The notes under the pieces: model-generated
What the model saw: the letters and a program-made list of their open reading frames with translations, nothing else
What the model was told of the DNA's origin: nothing
Database searches by the model: none
Assembly (NCBI RefSeq): GCF_001083785.1
Contig: NZ_LAVL01000026.1
Coordinates: 1 to 64,000, forward strand
From: Nonomuraea sp. SBT364
GTDB lineage: Bacteria > Actinomycetota > Actinomycetes > Streptosporangiales > Streptosporangiaceae
Direction of reading: 5' to 3'
Length of the DNA: 64,000 nucleotides
In this document: positions 8,607 through 17,315 of the stretch, piece by piece
Layout: each line of letters opens with the position of its first letter
How positions within the stretch are numbered: the first letter of the stretch is position 1
Position numbers and translations under genes: made by a program

Positions 8607-8626
8607 GTGAGTAATAAACCACTCAC
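8607..8626. promoter_or_regulatory. Candidate TetR autoregulatory operator
   Basis: GTGAGTAATAAACCACTCAC has perfect 6-bp arms (GTGAGT and ACTCAC) around an 8-bp spacer and directly abuts the TetR start codon. A second copy of the core lies before the MFS gene. Between this site and the amidase stop (8627-8906) I see no gene or other clear element. Confidence 0.7.
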
Positions 8627-8906
8627 ACTTTGCGCGGTCAAGCTCCCCGCAGTTCGTGGGCCGAGCACTCACTCCTGGGGGACGCCGCAGATGGCGGCTG
8701 GCGGGACCGCCCTCACCGGCAGGCTGACGTATGCCTCCCGGGCCGACCCGGTCGAGCCGCAGTTCGGGCCGCTACGCACCTTGGTGATCGCCGGTTCCGA
8801 CCGCCGGCGTAACACCGGCGCCCGCCACTCCGACGTGCCGGCCGCCCAACGTCGTGAACGTGCCCGCAGCCGACCCTGCCCGAGGCCGTGTCGGCTCCCG
8901 TTTCGT

Positions 8907-10274
8907 TCACCTGGGCGCGCCGTCGCGGCCGTGGGGTGAGGCAGCCTCGGCGCGGGCCGCGGCCGCGAGGAGCGCGTCGTCGCGGCCTTCCGCGGCCGAC
9001 AGCAGGAACCCCGCGCCGCCGGCTCCCCATGCGCCGACCGGGAGGCTGACGCCCGGCAGGCCGAGGTAGCTGAACAGCATGGTGGTGCGCAGCGTGCGCT
9101 GGTTGACCCGGTCGTACAGGTCGTCGTCGGCCAGCAGCCCGGCCAGCGGGGGAGCCGGGTGGCAGACGGTGGGGCAGGCCAGGAACGCGTCGCCGAGTTC
9201 CGCCGCGATGCCCTCCCGGAGCCCTCGCATGGCCCGGTAGACCGGGGCGGCGTCGCGCCGCCGCCTGTCGTAGCGGGCGAGCCGGCGCAGGACCCCGGGG
9301 TCGACGTGCGCGCCGCCGCCCGCTGCGAGCAGGCTTGCGTAGGCGGCGTGGGCTTCCGCCTCGACGATCGTCGCGTGCTCGGCGAGGACGCGCAGCGCGG
9401 CCCGCAGGACGGGTACGTCCCGCTCCTCGATGTCGGCGCCCTGCCGGGCCAGGAGCGTCAGGTGGTCCTCGAACGGGCCGCGTACCTCGGGTGCGCAGTC
9501 GTCGATCAGCGCGCCCCGGGGGACGAGGAGGCGGAGCGGCCGGTTGTCCGGCGGGCCCGGGTACGGGTTCCTGCCGGTGAGGACGGCGTCGGTGGCGAGG
9601 ACGTCACGCATGGAGGTGGCGAGGATGCCCACCGTGTCGAGGGTGGGGGCGAGCGGCAGCATGCCGCCGGTGGCGTATCTGCCCTCGCCGGCCTTGTAGC
9701 CGATCACGCCGCAGAAGGCGGCCGGTACGCGTACCGAGCCCGAGGTGTCGGTGCCGATGGCGATCGGCACGATCCCGAGGGCGACGGCGGCGGCGGATCC
9801 GGCGGAGGAGCCGCCGGGGACCAGCCGTTCAGTGGCGCCGTTCGGGTTCGGCGGCGTGCCGAAGGCGGGGTTGACGCCGAGCCCCGAGAAGGCGAACTCG
9901 CTGAGGTTCGTCTTTCCGACGCAGATCATTCCCGCCTCGGTGAGCCTGCGGACCACGGCGGCGTCGTGTGCGGCGGGCGGCAGGGCGGTGCGGGTGCGCG
10001 AGCCCGCGGTCGTCACCGTGCCGGCGACGTCGAACAGGTCCTTGACGGCGACGGGTACCCCGTCCAGCGGGCTTCTGGCCCGTCCGGTCGTGAGCCGGTC
10101 GCGGGCGGCGGCGGCCTCGCGGGCCGCGCGGCCGGCGGTGAGCTCGATGAAGGTGGCTCCGGCCCGGGGGGAGCGTGCCTCCCGCAGGGCGCGCCCGGTG
10201 ACCTCGGCAGGGTCGAGTTCGCCCGCGGCCGCTCGTTCGCCGGTCGCGATGCCGTCGGCGGGGTTGAGTGTCAA
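8907..10274 (-). CDS. Amidase-signature family hydrolase
   Basis: A 455-residue amidase. The Ser-cis-Ser-Lys triad is complete: Lys78 in VPVAVKDLF, cis-Ser156 in PGGSSAGSAAAVA and nucleophile Ser180 in GTDTSGSVRVPAAFCG. The start is a TTG at 10274 supported by AAGGAG seven to eight bases upstream; no later ATG or GTG gives a full family N-terminus. The family includes amidases, allophanate hydrolases, GatA and nylon oligomer hydrolases. With only one domain it lacks the C-terminal extension of most allophanate hydrolases, so a broad amide hydrolase is the safest call. It stands alone, directly downstream of a degraded transporter fragment. Confidence 0.9.
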   Translation of the reverse strand: MTLNPADGIATGERAAAGELDPAEVTGRALREARSPRAGATFIELTAGRAAREAAAARDRLTTGRARSPLDGVPVAVKDLFDVAGTVTTAGSRTRTALPPAAHDAAVVRRLTEAGMICVGKTNLSEFAFSGLGVNPAFGTPPNPNGATERLVPGGSSAGSAAAVALGIVPIAIGTDTSGSVRVPAAFCGVIGYKAGEGRYATGGMLPLAPTLDTVGILATSMRDVLATDAVLTGRNPYPGPPDNRPLRLLVPRGALIDDCAPEVRGPFEDHLTLLARQGADIEERDVPVLRAALRVLAEHATIVEAEAHAAYASLLAAGGGAHVDPGVLRRLARYDRRRRDAAPVYRAMRGLREGIAAELGDAFLACPTVCHPAPPLAGLLADDDLYDRVNQRTLRTTMLFSYLGLPGVSLPVGAWGAGGAGFLLSAAEGRDDALLAAAARAEAASPHGRDGAPR

Positions 10275-10284
10275 CGCTGGGCTC

Positions 10285-10475
10285 CTTCCGTAGCGATGTC
10301 GACGGGAGCGGTAGAGGCGCGGCGGGTGTCAGGGCCATGAAGGTGAAGGCCACCGTCATGAGCGCGAACGTCCAGGTGAGCAGCGGGCGGCGGCCGATCC
10401 GGTCCACCAGGAGCAGCCCGGGCACGCCGTCGGCGAGGATGTCGGGCCTGAAGCTGTAGACGGCGAACAGACGTG
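10285..10475 (-). pseudogene. Remnant of an MFS sugar transporter
   Basis: The minus strand encodes VYSFRPDILADGVPG followed by LLVDRIGRRPLLTWTFAL and MTVAFTFMAL. This is the motif-A-like loop (DRIGRRPLL) and next helix of an MFS sugar porter. Nothing before or after matches the rest of the family, so only about 60 residues survive. It lies directly upstream of the amidase and shares its strand, so it may once have been a transporter for that enzyme's substrate. The rest of 10476-10609 shows no feature I recognise. Confidence 0.55.
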
Positions 10476-10609
10476 CGCGGTGTAGACAGTGGACCACCTC
10501 CGGTCGTGCCCCTGTGGGGTGCGGCTTCAGCAAAACAGCGGCATGTCGGCTGGCGGAATGGAGGATGCCACAGAGCATCACCAGCTGCGGTGGAGATGTT
10601 GCCAGGGTG

Positions 10610-11911
10610 TCAGTTTCGCGTGGAGGTCAGTGCGTCGGCGACGAGGCGGGCCATGGCGGTGTAGCCGGTGTCGCCGGGGTGCAGGTGGTCGCCGCTGTCG
10701 TAGGCGGGGTCGAGCGTGTCGGCGTCGCCGGGGGCGGCCATGGCGCGGTCGAGGTCGACGACGGCGTCGAAGGCGCCCGAGGTGCGGATCCAGTGGTTGA
10801 CGGTGTCGCTGACGGCGGCGGCGTGCGCGCCCCAGTGGTCGGAGTGCTTGAAGGGCAGCAGGGTCGCGCCGACGACCTTGACGCCCTTGGCGTGTGCCTG
10901 CCGGATGAGCCGGCGGTATCCGGCGATCAGCTCGCCGGCGGAGACGACGGGCGCGGGCTTGTACGTGGGCGTGTCGGACTCGCTGAAGCCGATGTCGTTG
11001 ACGCCTTGGAGCAGGACGACCGTGCCGACGCCCGGCTGGTCGAGCGCGTCTCGCCGGAAGCGGGCGGCGGCGTGGTCGCCGTACCAGGCGGAGTCGTGGA
11101 GGAGCAGGTTGCCGCCGATGCCGGCGTTCAGGACGGGTCTGGCCCGGCCTCTGGCGGCGAGTTGCTCGGCCAGTTCGTCCGGGTAGCGGTCGTCGGCGTC
11201 GGTGGTGGAGCCGAACCCGTCGGTGATGGAGTCGCCGAAGGTCACGACGGCGTCCCCGCGCCTGCCGTTCCCGCCGGTGACGTCGACGCCGGACAGGTAG
11301 TACCAGGAGTGGGTCACCTGGGTGAAGGCGTGCGCGGTGGTGTCGGCGCGGTGGTCGCCGCGCGCGCGGTAGCTGCTCGCGTACGCCTGGGAGTGGAAGG
11401 TCGCCGGTCCGGTGGTGCCGGCGAAGTAGAGCGTGACGGCCACGGACTGGAACGGCCGCACGCGCAGCGGCAGCGGGTCGCTGGCCAGGGTGCCGCGGGC
11501 GGGGATGTCGGCGGACGTGGCTCCGGCGAAGGTCAGCTGCCGCACCGTCTCCGGCCGTACCGAGGCGCCCTGCCCGGCGTGGGCCACGGTGGCTCCGGTC
11601 AGGCGTACGGCGGAGGGGCCGTAGTCGTTCGACAGGCGGATGCGTACCGACGAGCCGCCGGCCGTCAGCCTGATCACCTGGCGCACGCTCTGGCCGCTGA
11701 AGCCTTCCTCCGACCAGTTCGGTTCGAAACCGGTGCTGGCGCGCTGCGGGGCGGCGATCCACGCGGCCTGCCAGCCGGCCTGCCTGCCGGTTTGCCGGTC
11801 GGCGGCGGCGTGAGCGGGGACGGCGGCGGCCGCGGGCGCGCCGAGGGCGGTCATGAGCGCGGTCAAGAGCGCGGTCAGCGCCGTGCCGGTCCTGGTTGCG
11901 AAGGGGTTCAT
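10610..11911 (-). CDS. Secreted SGNH/GDSL-family hydrolase
   Basis: A 433-residue secreted esterase-like protein. The N-terminus is a signal peptide (basic start, Leu/Ala-rich core, AAAAVPAHAAA before the likely cleavage site). A beta-rich N-terminal domain follows, then the SGNH hydrolase domain from about residue 225. Block I is VVTFGDSITDGFGS with the catalytic Ser, block III includes GVNDIGF, and block V is SGDHLHPGDTGY with the Asp-x-x-His pair. The ATG at 11911 follows GAGGAGATGT. Relatives act on polysaccharide acetyl groups or lipids outside the cell. It lies 41 bp downstream of the MFS exporter on the same strand. Confidence 0.92.
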   Translation of the reverse strand: MNPFATRTGTALTALLTALMTALGAPAAAAVPAHAAADRQTGRQAGWQAAWIAAPQRASTGFEPNWSEEGFSGQSVRQVIRLTAGGSSVRIRLSNDYGPSAVRLTGATVAHAGQGASVRPETVRQLTFAGATSADIPARGTLASDPLPLRVRPFQSVAVTLYFAGTTGPATFHSQAYASSYRARGDHRADTTAHAFTQVTHSWYYLSGVDVTGGNGRRGDAVVTFGDSITDGFGSTTDADDRYPDELAEQLAARGRARPVLNAGIGGNLLLHDSAWYGDHAAARFRRDALDQPGVGTVVLLQGVNDIGFSESDTPTYKPAPVVSAGELIAGYRRLIRQAHAKGVKVVGATLLPFKHSDHWGAHAAAVSDTVNHWIRTSGAFDAVVDLDRAMAAPGDADTLDPAYDSGDHLHPGDTGYTAMARLVADALTSTRN

Positions 11912-11952
11912 CACATCTCCTCGGATGAGGTTCGGGCTGGCGGGGAAGGGGG

Positions 11953-13392
11953 TCAGGCGTGCGCGTGGTGTCGTGCGCGCAGGAAGGCTGCGGCGATGAG
12001 GACGCCGAGCAGGACGAGGGCGGCGTTGGCCGCGATGGCGACGCCGACGCCGTGCAGGATCGCTCCGGCGGAGAGCACGCCACCTGTCGCGGCGGTGACG
12101 ATCGCCGACATGATCGGGGTGCCCATGGTGATGCCGACCTGCTGGGACATCGACGTCAGCCCGGTGGCCAGCCCTTGCTGGTGGTCGGGCAGCCCGCTGG
12201 TGGCGGTGACCATGAAGCCGACGATGACCAGCATGTTGCCCACGCCGCCCAGGAAGGTGGCGGGCAGCAGCAGCCCCATGGAGGCCGCGGTGTCGCCGAG
12301 CAGGAGCAGGACGGCGGTGAAGACCGCCTGCAGCAGCCCTCCGGCGACCAGTACGGCCGGGGCGGACGTGCGCGCGATGGCCCTGGAGGCGAGCAGGCCG
12401 CCCGTCACGGTCCCGAGCCCCAGGACGGTGAAGGCGATCCCGGCGGCGAGCGCGGAGAAGCCGAGGGTCTTTTGCATGTAGAGGGTGAGCAGGTACACCA
12501 GGGACGTCTCGGTGACGAAGGCGAGCAGGCCGAGCAGGTTGCCCCAGGCCACGGTGCGCTTCTTCAGGACGTGCAACGGGACGAGCGGCTGCGCGGCCCG
12601 GCGCTCCACCACGGCGAAGACCACCAGGAGCGCGGCGCCGGAGAGCAGGCCCGCGAGGGTGGTGGGGTGGGTCCAGCCGTGCTCGCCGGCCTGGGTGAGG
12701 CCGTAGACGAGAGCGAGCAGGCCGAGGGTGACGGACACGGCGCCGGGCAGGTCGATCTTGGGGCGTACGGCGGGGCGGGACTCCTGGATGACGACGGGCG
12801 CGATGAGTACGACGGCCAGGGCGACGGGCACGTTGATGAAGAAGGCCCACCGCCAGGACAGCAGGTCGGTCAGTACGCCGCCGAGGATGGCGCCGGTGGT
12901 GAACCCGGCCGACATCAGCGCGCCGTTGAGCGCCAGGGCTTTGCGGCGCAGTGGCCCTTCGGCGAAGGAGGTGGTGAGGAGCGCGAGGCCCGCGGGGGTG
13001 GCGGCGGCCGTCGCGAGGCCCTGCGCGACGCGGGCGGCGATGAGGAGTTCGGCGGTGGGGGCGAGGCCGCCGGCGAGGGAGGCCACGCCGAGCAGGGTGA
13101 TGCTCCCGAGGAAGATGCGCCTGCGGCCGATGAGGTCGCCGATGCGGCCGAACAGGAGGGTGAACCCGGCGGCGGGCAGGGCGAAGGAGGTGGCGATCCA
13201 TTGCAGGTTCGCCAGGGAGAAGCCGAGGCCGTCGCCGATCCGGGGAAGGGCGACGTTGAGGATCGAGAAGTCGACGGCCAGCATGAACTGGGCGACCAGC
13301 AGGACCGCGAGCGTGACCTTGAGGCGGCCGGTCAGGCGCCGGGGGTGGGTGCCGGGTGTCGGGGTCGTCGACGGGGTTGCCAGGGCGGACAT
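11953..13392 (-). CDS. MFS drug exporter, DHA2 family (14 TM)
   Basis: A 479-residue EmrB/QacA-type exporter with about fourteen hydrophobic segments. Helix 1 holds FMLAVDFSILNVALPRIGDG, the helix 2-3 loop is FGRIGDLIGRRRIF (motif A), and helix 5 carries a motif-C-like GAILGGVLTD. The chosen ATG follows AAGGAAC; a longer frame starting at 13578 would include promoter sequence. No TetR gene is adjacent. A strong inverted repeat 60-85 bp upstream may serve another regulator, possibly the MerR-HEAT protein encoded just upstream. Likely role: multidrug or metabolite export. Confidence 0.92.
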   Translation of the reverse strand: MSALATPSTTPTPGTHPRRLTGRLKVTLAVLLVAQFMLAVDFSILNVALPRIGDGLGFSLANLQWIATSFALPAAGFTLLFGRIGDLIGRRRIFLGSITLLGVASLAGGLAPTAELLIAARVAQGLATAAATPAGLALLTTSFAEGPLRRKALALNGALMSAGFTTGAILGGVLTDLLSWRWAFFINVPVALAVVLIAPVVIQESRPAVRPKIDLPGAVSVTLGLLALVYGLTQAGEHGWTHPTTLAGLLSGAALLVVFAVVERRAAQPLVPLHVLKKRTVAWGNLLGLLAFVTETSLVYLLTLYMQKTLGFSALAAGIAFTVLGLGTVTGGLLASRAIARTSAPAVLVAGGLLQAVFTAVLLLLGDTAASMGLLLPATFLGGVGNMLVIVGFMVTATSGLPDHQQGLATGLTSMSQQVGITMGTPIMSAIVTAATGGVLSAGAILHGVGVAIAANAALVLLGVLIAAAFLRARHHAHA

Positions 13393-13442
13393 GACGGGGA
13401 GTTCCTTCCGGGGCGGTCGGTTCGCGGAGACACCGAACCATA

Positions 13443-13476
13443 AACGGGCCATTTGTTCCGTTAAGTTGAGGGAACA
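13443..13476. promoter_or_regulatory. Overlapping inverted repeats before MFS exporter gene
   Basis: Two interlocked dyads occur here. AACGG (13443-13447) pairs with CCGTT (13458-13462), and TGTTCC (13454-13459) pairs with GGAACA (13471-13476) across 11 bp. They lie 51-84 bp upstream of the exporter start, where an operator would be expected. The rest of 13477-13602 shows no gene. Confidence 0.45.
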
Positions 13477-13602
13477 GTAGCACCCGACGCCACCTAAAGG
13501 GAACTCATGTCCCGATAGAGGTTGTGCGGAAGGAGCCCGGACCGCGCGGCCGGGCCGGTCGGCACCCGCGAGGCGCACGCGAGGCGCACGGGGCGGAGCC
13601 CG

Positions 13603-14616
13603 TCATCGCGTGTCGCGGATCCCGAGAATGTAAGTCGCGGTGAGCGCGACGGCACGGTCTTCGTCGTGTGACAGCTCCGCGAGGGCCCGTGAGGCCGTGG
13701 CTCCCGGGATGCCCGCCAGCGCCTGGGTCAGGCGCCGGCGCGCGGCCGGTCCGGCGGCATCGCCGCCCAGGCGATCGACGAGCCCGGAAGCGATCTGGTC
13801 CGCCGAGGCGGGACTGCTCGCCAGCGCGCTCAGGGCGTCGGCGGCCTCGACGTCGTTCGTCCCCTCGACGACGATGTCGATGAGCGCCGGGATCGCCCCG
13901 GCGACCCCGCGTGCCCCGAGCTCCAGCGCGGCGTGCCTGCGGACGACGAGGTCGGGGTGCGTGAGGGCGTCCCGCAGCAGGGTGGTCGCCGCGTCGTCGG
14001 CGAGCTCGGCGATGGACCGGACGGCACGCTCGCGCACCTCGGCCGCCGGTGAGCCGAGTCCCTCGGCCAGCAGCGCCAACGCGTCGTCGCCAGATCGCGC
14101 CAGCCGCGCCAGGGCCCAGCGCAGCGCTCCGGCGACGTTCGGGTCCCTCTCGCTCAGCGCCGCCTCGACCAGCGCCTCCACGGGCATCGAAGCCTCCCCG
14201 GCCGAGGACAGGGCCGCGCGCTGGCGCCCGCCGGCGCTCTTGGATCCCAGCGCGTGCAGGAGTGCGACGATCTGCAGGACGTCCTCCCAGCCGGCGGGTT
14301 CCGCGGCGTCGATCCGGCGCAGGCGCGTGAGCAGTTCGGTCTCGGCGGCGATGCGTTCGCGCGTCTGGCGGATGAGGTCGTCGACGAGCTGCGCGGGGGC
14401 GAAGCCCGGATCGTCGAGGGCGCGCCCGGCCTCGCGCAGCGACAGCCCCAGGGACCGCAGGCTCTCGATCTGGAAGATCCGCCGGATGTCCTCGCTGGAG
14501 TATTCCCGATAGCCCGCGTCGCTACGGCCCGTCGGCCGCACCAGGCCGAGCGCGTCGTAATGCCGGAGCATGCGGGCGCTGACCCCGGACCGCCGGGCCA
14601 CCTCACCGATCAGCAC
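13603..14616 (-). CDS. MerR-family regulator fused to HEAT repeats
   Basis: A 337-residue protein. Residues 1-70 form a MerR winged helix (LIGEVARRSGVSARMLRHYD, then GYREYSSEDIRRI), followed by a dimerisation helix (about 75-115). The C-terminal two thirds is a run of HEAT-type helical repeats (for example AGALRWALARLARSGDDALA and VVRRHAALELGARG). Most MerR proteins end in a short ligand or metal domain. Here the effector domain is an alpha-solenoid, which suggests protein-protein control. Its start lies 6 bp after the stop of the HEAT gene at 14623-15291, so the two are co-transcribed. Target genes are unknown; self-control through the dyad at 15321 is likely. Confidence 0.9.
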   Translation of the reverse strand: MLIGEVARRSGVSARMLRHYDALGLVRPTGRSDAGYREYSSEDIRRIFQIESLRSLGLSLREAGRALDDPGFAPAQLVDDLIRQTRERIAAETELLTRLRRIDAAEPAGWEDVLQIVALLHALGSKSAGGRQRAALSSAGEASMPVEALVEAALSERDPNVAGALRWALARLARSGDDALALLAEGLGSPAAEVRERAVRSIAELADDAATTLLRDALTHPDLVVRRHAALELGARGVAGAIPALIDIVVEGTNDVEAADALSALASSPASADQIASGLVDRLGGDAAGPAARRRLTQALAGIPGATASRALAELSHDEDRAVALTATYILGIRDTR

Positions 14617-14622
14617 GGCCCA

Positions 14623-15291
14623 TCAGTCCTCCCCTCCGGTGCCGCCGAGCGCCACGATGCGCTTGGCCTCCTCGATCGCGTACTCGAACCCGGTGCCGGG
14701 GTCGTCCAGCAGCCGTCGCGTGGCGATCGCGTGGGCGCGCACGCGCGGATCGGGGTGCGCCGCCGCGGCGCTCAGCATGGGTGTGCTCACCTCGCCGAGC
14801 GCGGCCAGCGCCCGGCTGAGGCTCAGCTGCGTCTCGCGTCCGCCGCGCCCGAGCTGTGCCGACAGCGCCGCCGCCAGCCCGGGCTTCTCGTCTTCGGGCA
14901 CGAGCACGACCGCCGCCCGCCAGGCGCTCCTGGCGACCTCGTCGTCGGCGTCGGCCAGGAGCTCCCGCGTGATCGCGGGCCATGCCCGCCGGTCCCCGAT
15001 CTTGGACAGCGTGTGCAGCGCCTGGCTCCGCGCCTGCGCGCCTTGCGAGCCGAGCTCTCTGAGCAGCTGCGGAACGGTCAGCGAGGCCGCGTGGCGGGTG
15101 AGCGCCCACGTCAGCATGTCCCGCACGGGGAAATCCGGTTCGATCGCGCACCGCCGGACGAGCGGGCCGACGTAGCGCGGGTCGGGGGCCGTGCCGACGG
15201 CCATCGCCGCCCGCAGCCGCACTGACGCGTGGCCGTGCTCCAGAGCCTCCAGAGCCCGGACCGGATCGATGTCCTGTTCTCGCATGGTCAT
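14623..15291 (-). CDS. HEAT-repeat protein, partner of the MerR-HEAT regulator
   Basis: A 222-residue soluble protein built almost entirely of HEAT repeats of about 30 residues (examples ALEHGHASVRLRAAMAVG, FPVRDMLTWALTRHAASL and ARSQALHTLSKIGDRRAW). There is no signal peptide, transmembrane segment or catalytic motif. The ATG at 15291 follows GAGGAGG at good spacing; a second ATG two codons later is also possible. It is the first gene of a two-gene operon with the MerR-HEAT fusion, and both share the solenoid type. I infer that it binds or modulates the regulator, but no function can be read directly. Confidence 0.85.
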   Translation of the reverse strand: MTMREQDIDPVRALEALEHGHASVRLRAAMAVGTAPDPRYVGPLVRRCAIEPDFPVRDMLTWALTRHAASLTVPQLLRELGSQGAQARSQALHTLSKIGDRRAWPAITRELLADADDEVARSAWRAAVVLVPEDEKPGLAAALSAQLGRGGRETQLSLSRALAALGEVSTPMLSAAAAHPDPRVRAHAIATRRLLDDPGTGFEYAIEEAKRIVALGGTGGED

Positions 15292-15320
15292 CGGGACCAC
15301 CTCCTCGGCATCAGTGAAGG

Positions 15321-15339
15321 CCTTGTCATTGTGTCAAGG
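15321..15339. promoter_or_regulatory. MerR-type dyad in promoter of the HEAT/MerR operon
   Basis: CCTTGTCATTGTGTCAAGG is a perfect inverted repeat (CCTTG and CAAGG arms, 9-bp spacer). On the minus strand it is preceded by CTTGAC, so the dyad can lie in the long spacer of a promoter as is usual for MerR operators. It lies 30 bp upstream of the first start codon. Confidence 0.7.
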
Positions 15340-15362
15340 TCAAGCGAGGAGGTGGCGGCCCG

Positions 15363-17315
15363 TCAGTTCACCTCCGTGACGGGCTCGGCGAACTGCGCCG
15401 AGTAGAGCCCGGCGTAGGCGCCGCCGGCGGCCAGCAGCGACTCGTGGGTGCCCTGCTCGACGATCCGCCCGTCCTCCATGACGAGGATCAGGCTGGCGTC
15501 GCGGATCGTCGAGAGCCGGTGCGCGATCACGAAGCTCGTACGCCCCTCGCGCAGGGAGTTCATGGCCCGCTGGATGAGCACCTCGGTGCGGGTGTCGACC
15601 GAGCTGGTGGCCTCGTCCAGGATGAGGATCGCCGGCTCCGACAGGAACGCCCGGGCGATGGTGATCAGCTGCTTCTCGCCCGCGCTGACGCTCGCGCCCT
15701 CCTCGTCGAGGACCGTGTCGTACCCGTCGGGCAGCGTGTGCGCGATCCGGTCCACGTGCGCGGCCTCGGCGGCGGCCTCGACCTGCTCGCGGGTGGCGCC
15801 CTCCGCGCCGTAGCCGATGTTCTCCGCGATCGTGCCCCCGAACAGCCAGGTGTCCTGGAGCACCATGCCGAGGGAGCCGCGCAGTTCCTCCCGCGACATG
15901 GCCGCGATGTCGACGCCGTCGAGCGTGATGCGGCCGCCGGTCACCTCGTAGAAGCGCATGATGAGGTTGACCAGCGTCGTCTTGCCGGCTCCGGTGGGGC
16001 CGACGATGGCCACCGTCTGGCCGGGCTCCACGGTGAGCGACAGGTTCTCGATCAGCGGCCGGTCGGGCGCGTACCGGAAGGACACGTTCTCGAACGCCAC
16101 GCGGCCCCTGATCCGCGCCGGCCGGGCCGGCTCGGCCGGGTCGGGCGACTGCTCGGGAGCCTCCAGCAGCTCGAAGACCCGCTCGGCCGAGGCGGCGCCC
16201 GACTGCACGATGCCCGCCATGCCCGCCACCTGGGTCAGCGGCTGGCTGAACTGGCGCGAGTATTGGACGAAGGCCTGCACGTCGCCGAGCGAGATCGAGC
16301 CCGACGCCACCTTGAGCCCGCCGACGACGGCCACGAGCACGTAGTTGAGGTTGCCGATGAACATCATCGCGGGCTGGATGAGCCCGGAGATGAACTGGGC
16401 GCGGAAGCTGGAGGCGAACAGCGCGTCGTTGTGCTCGGTGAACGTCTCGGCCGCCTCCCGCTGCCGGCCGAACACCCTGACCAGCGTGTGCCCGCCGTAC
16501 ATCTCCTCGATGTGGCCGTTGAGCCGGCCCGTCGACGACCACTGCTCGATGAACTGCGGCTGGGACCGCTTGCCCACGACGGCCGTGACGTAGATCGACA
16601 CCGGCACCGTGACCAGCGCGATGAGCGCCAGGACCGGCGAGATCCAGAACATCATCGCCAGCACGCCCACCACCGTGAGCACCGACGAGATGAGCTGGCT
16701 CAGCGTCTGCTGCAGCGACTGGGCGATGTTGTCGGTGTCGTTGGTGGCGCGGCTGAGGATCTCGCCGCGCGGCTGGCCGTCGAAGTAGCTGAGCGGCAGC
16801 CGTCCCAGCTTGGCCTCGATCCGCTCGCGCAGCCGGAACGCGGCGCGCTGCACCACGGTCGTGGTGAGCCGGAACTGCGCGATGCCGAGCAGCCCGGCCA
16901 GCAGGTAGATCGCCAGCACCCAGGCGAGCACGCCGGCCAGCGCGGTGAAGTCGATTCCGTGTCCCGGCACGACGCTCATCGACGCCACCATGTCGGCGTA
17001 GGTGCCCTGCCCCTGGGCGCGCAGCCCGGCCAGGGCCTGTTCCTTGGTCAGCCCCGCGGGCAGCTGAACCCCGACGATGCCGGCGAAGATCAGGTCGGTG
17101 GCGTGGCCGAGGATCTTGGGCCCGATCACGGTCAGCGCGACCCCGGCCACGCCGAGGAGCAGCACCACGACCAGCAGCGGGCGTTCGGGGCGCAGCAGCC
17201 GCATCAGGTGGCGGAGGGTGCCGCGGAAGTCGGAGGCCTTCTCGGCGGGCCCGGACATCATCCGGCCGGGCCCGAAACCGGGCTGCGGCCGGCGCGCGGG
17301 CGTCTGCGTGGTCAT
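15363..17315 (-). CDS. ABC exporter subunit with canonical nucleotide-binding domain
   Basis: A 650-residue half-transporter with an N-terminal extension, six transmembrane helices (about residues 50-350) and an ATPase domain (about 400-640). Walker A is IVGPTGAGKTTLVN and Walker B with the catalytic Glu is ILILDEATSSVD. The signature is altered to VSAGEKQ in place of LSGGQ. It overlaps the upstream ABC gene by 4 bp (ATGA), so the two are made together and probably form a heterodimer. This subunit supplies the canonical Walker B Glu while the partner has Asp. A TetR gene heads the operon, so the pump is presumably induced by its substrate. Confidence 0.95.
   Translation of the reverse strand: MTTQTPARRPQPGFGPGRMMSGPAEKASDFRGTLRHLMRLLRPERPLLVVVLLLGVAGVALTVIGPKILGHATDLIFAGIVGVQLPAGLTKEQALAGLRAQGQGTYADMVASMSVVPGHGIDFTALAGVLAWVLAIYLLAGLLGIAQFRLTTTVVQRAAFRLRERIEAKLGRLPLSYFDGQPRGEILSRATNDTDNIAQSLQQTLSQLISSVLTVVGVLAMMFWISPVLALIALVTVPVSIYVTAVVGKRSQPQFIEQWSSTGRLNGHIEEMYGGHTLVRVFGRQREAAETFTEHNDALFASSFRAQFISGLIQPAMMFIGNLNYVLVAVVGGLKVASGSISLGDVQAFVQYSRQFSQPLTQVAGMAGIVQSGAASAERVFELLEAPEQSPDPAEPARPARIRGRVAFENVSFRYAPDRPLIENLSLTVEPGQTVAIVGPTGAGKTTLVNLIMRFYEVTGGRITLDGVDIAAMSREELRGSLGMVLQDTWLFGGTIAENIGYGAEGATREQVEAAAEAAHVDRIAHTLPDGYDTVLDEEGASVSAGEKQLITIARAFLSEPAILILDEATSSVDTRTEVLIQRAMNSLREGRTSFVIAHRLSTIRDASLILVMEDGRIVEQGTHESLLAAGGAYAGLYSAQFAEPVTEVN

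Noticed and set aside
8627..8906. Possible gene between the TetR gene and the amidase
   Set aside because: Open frames exist on both strands, but none shows a recognisable motif or a ribosome-binding site.
10610..13483. A 957-codon open frame that would fuse the SGNH hydrolase to an upstream region
   Set aside because: The hydrolase has its own signal peptide and ribosome-binding site at 11911, and the upstream part is an out-of-frame shadow of the MFS gene.
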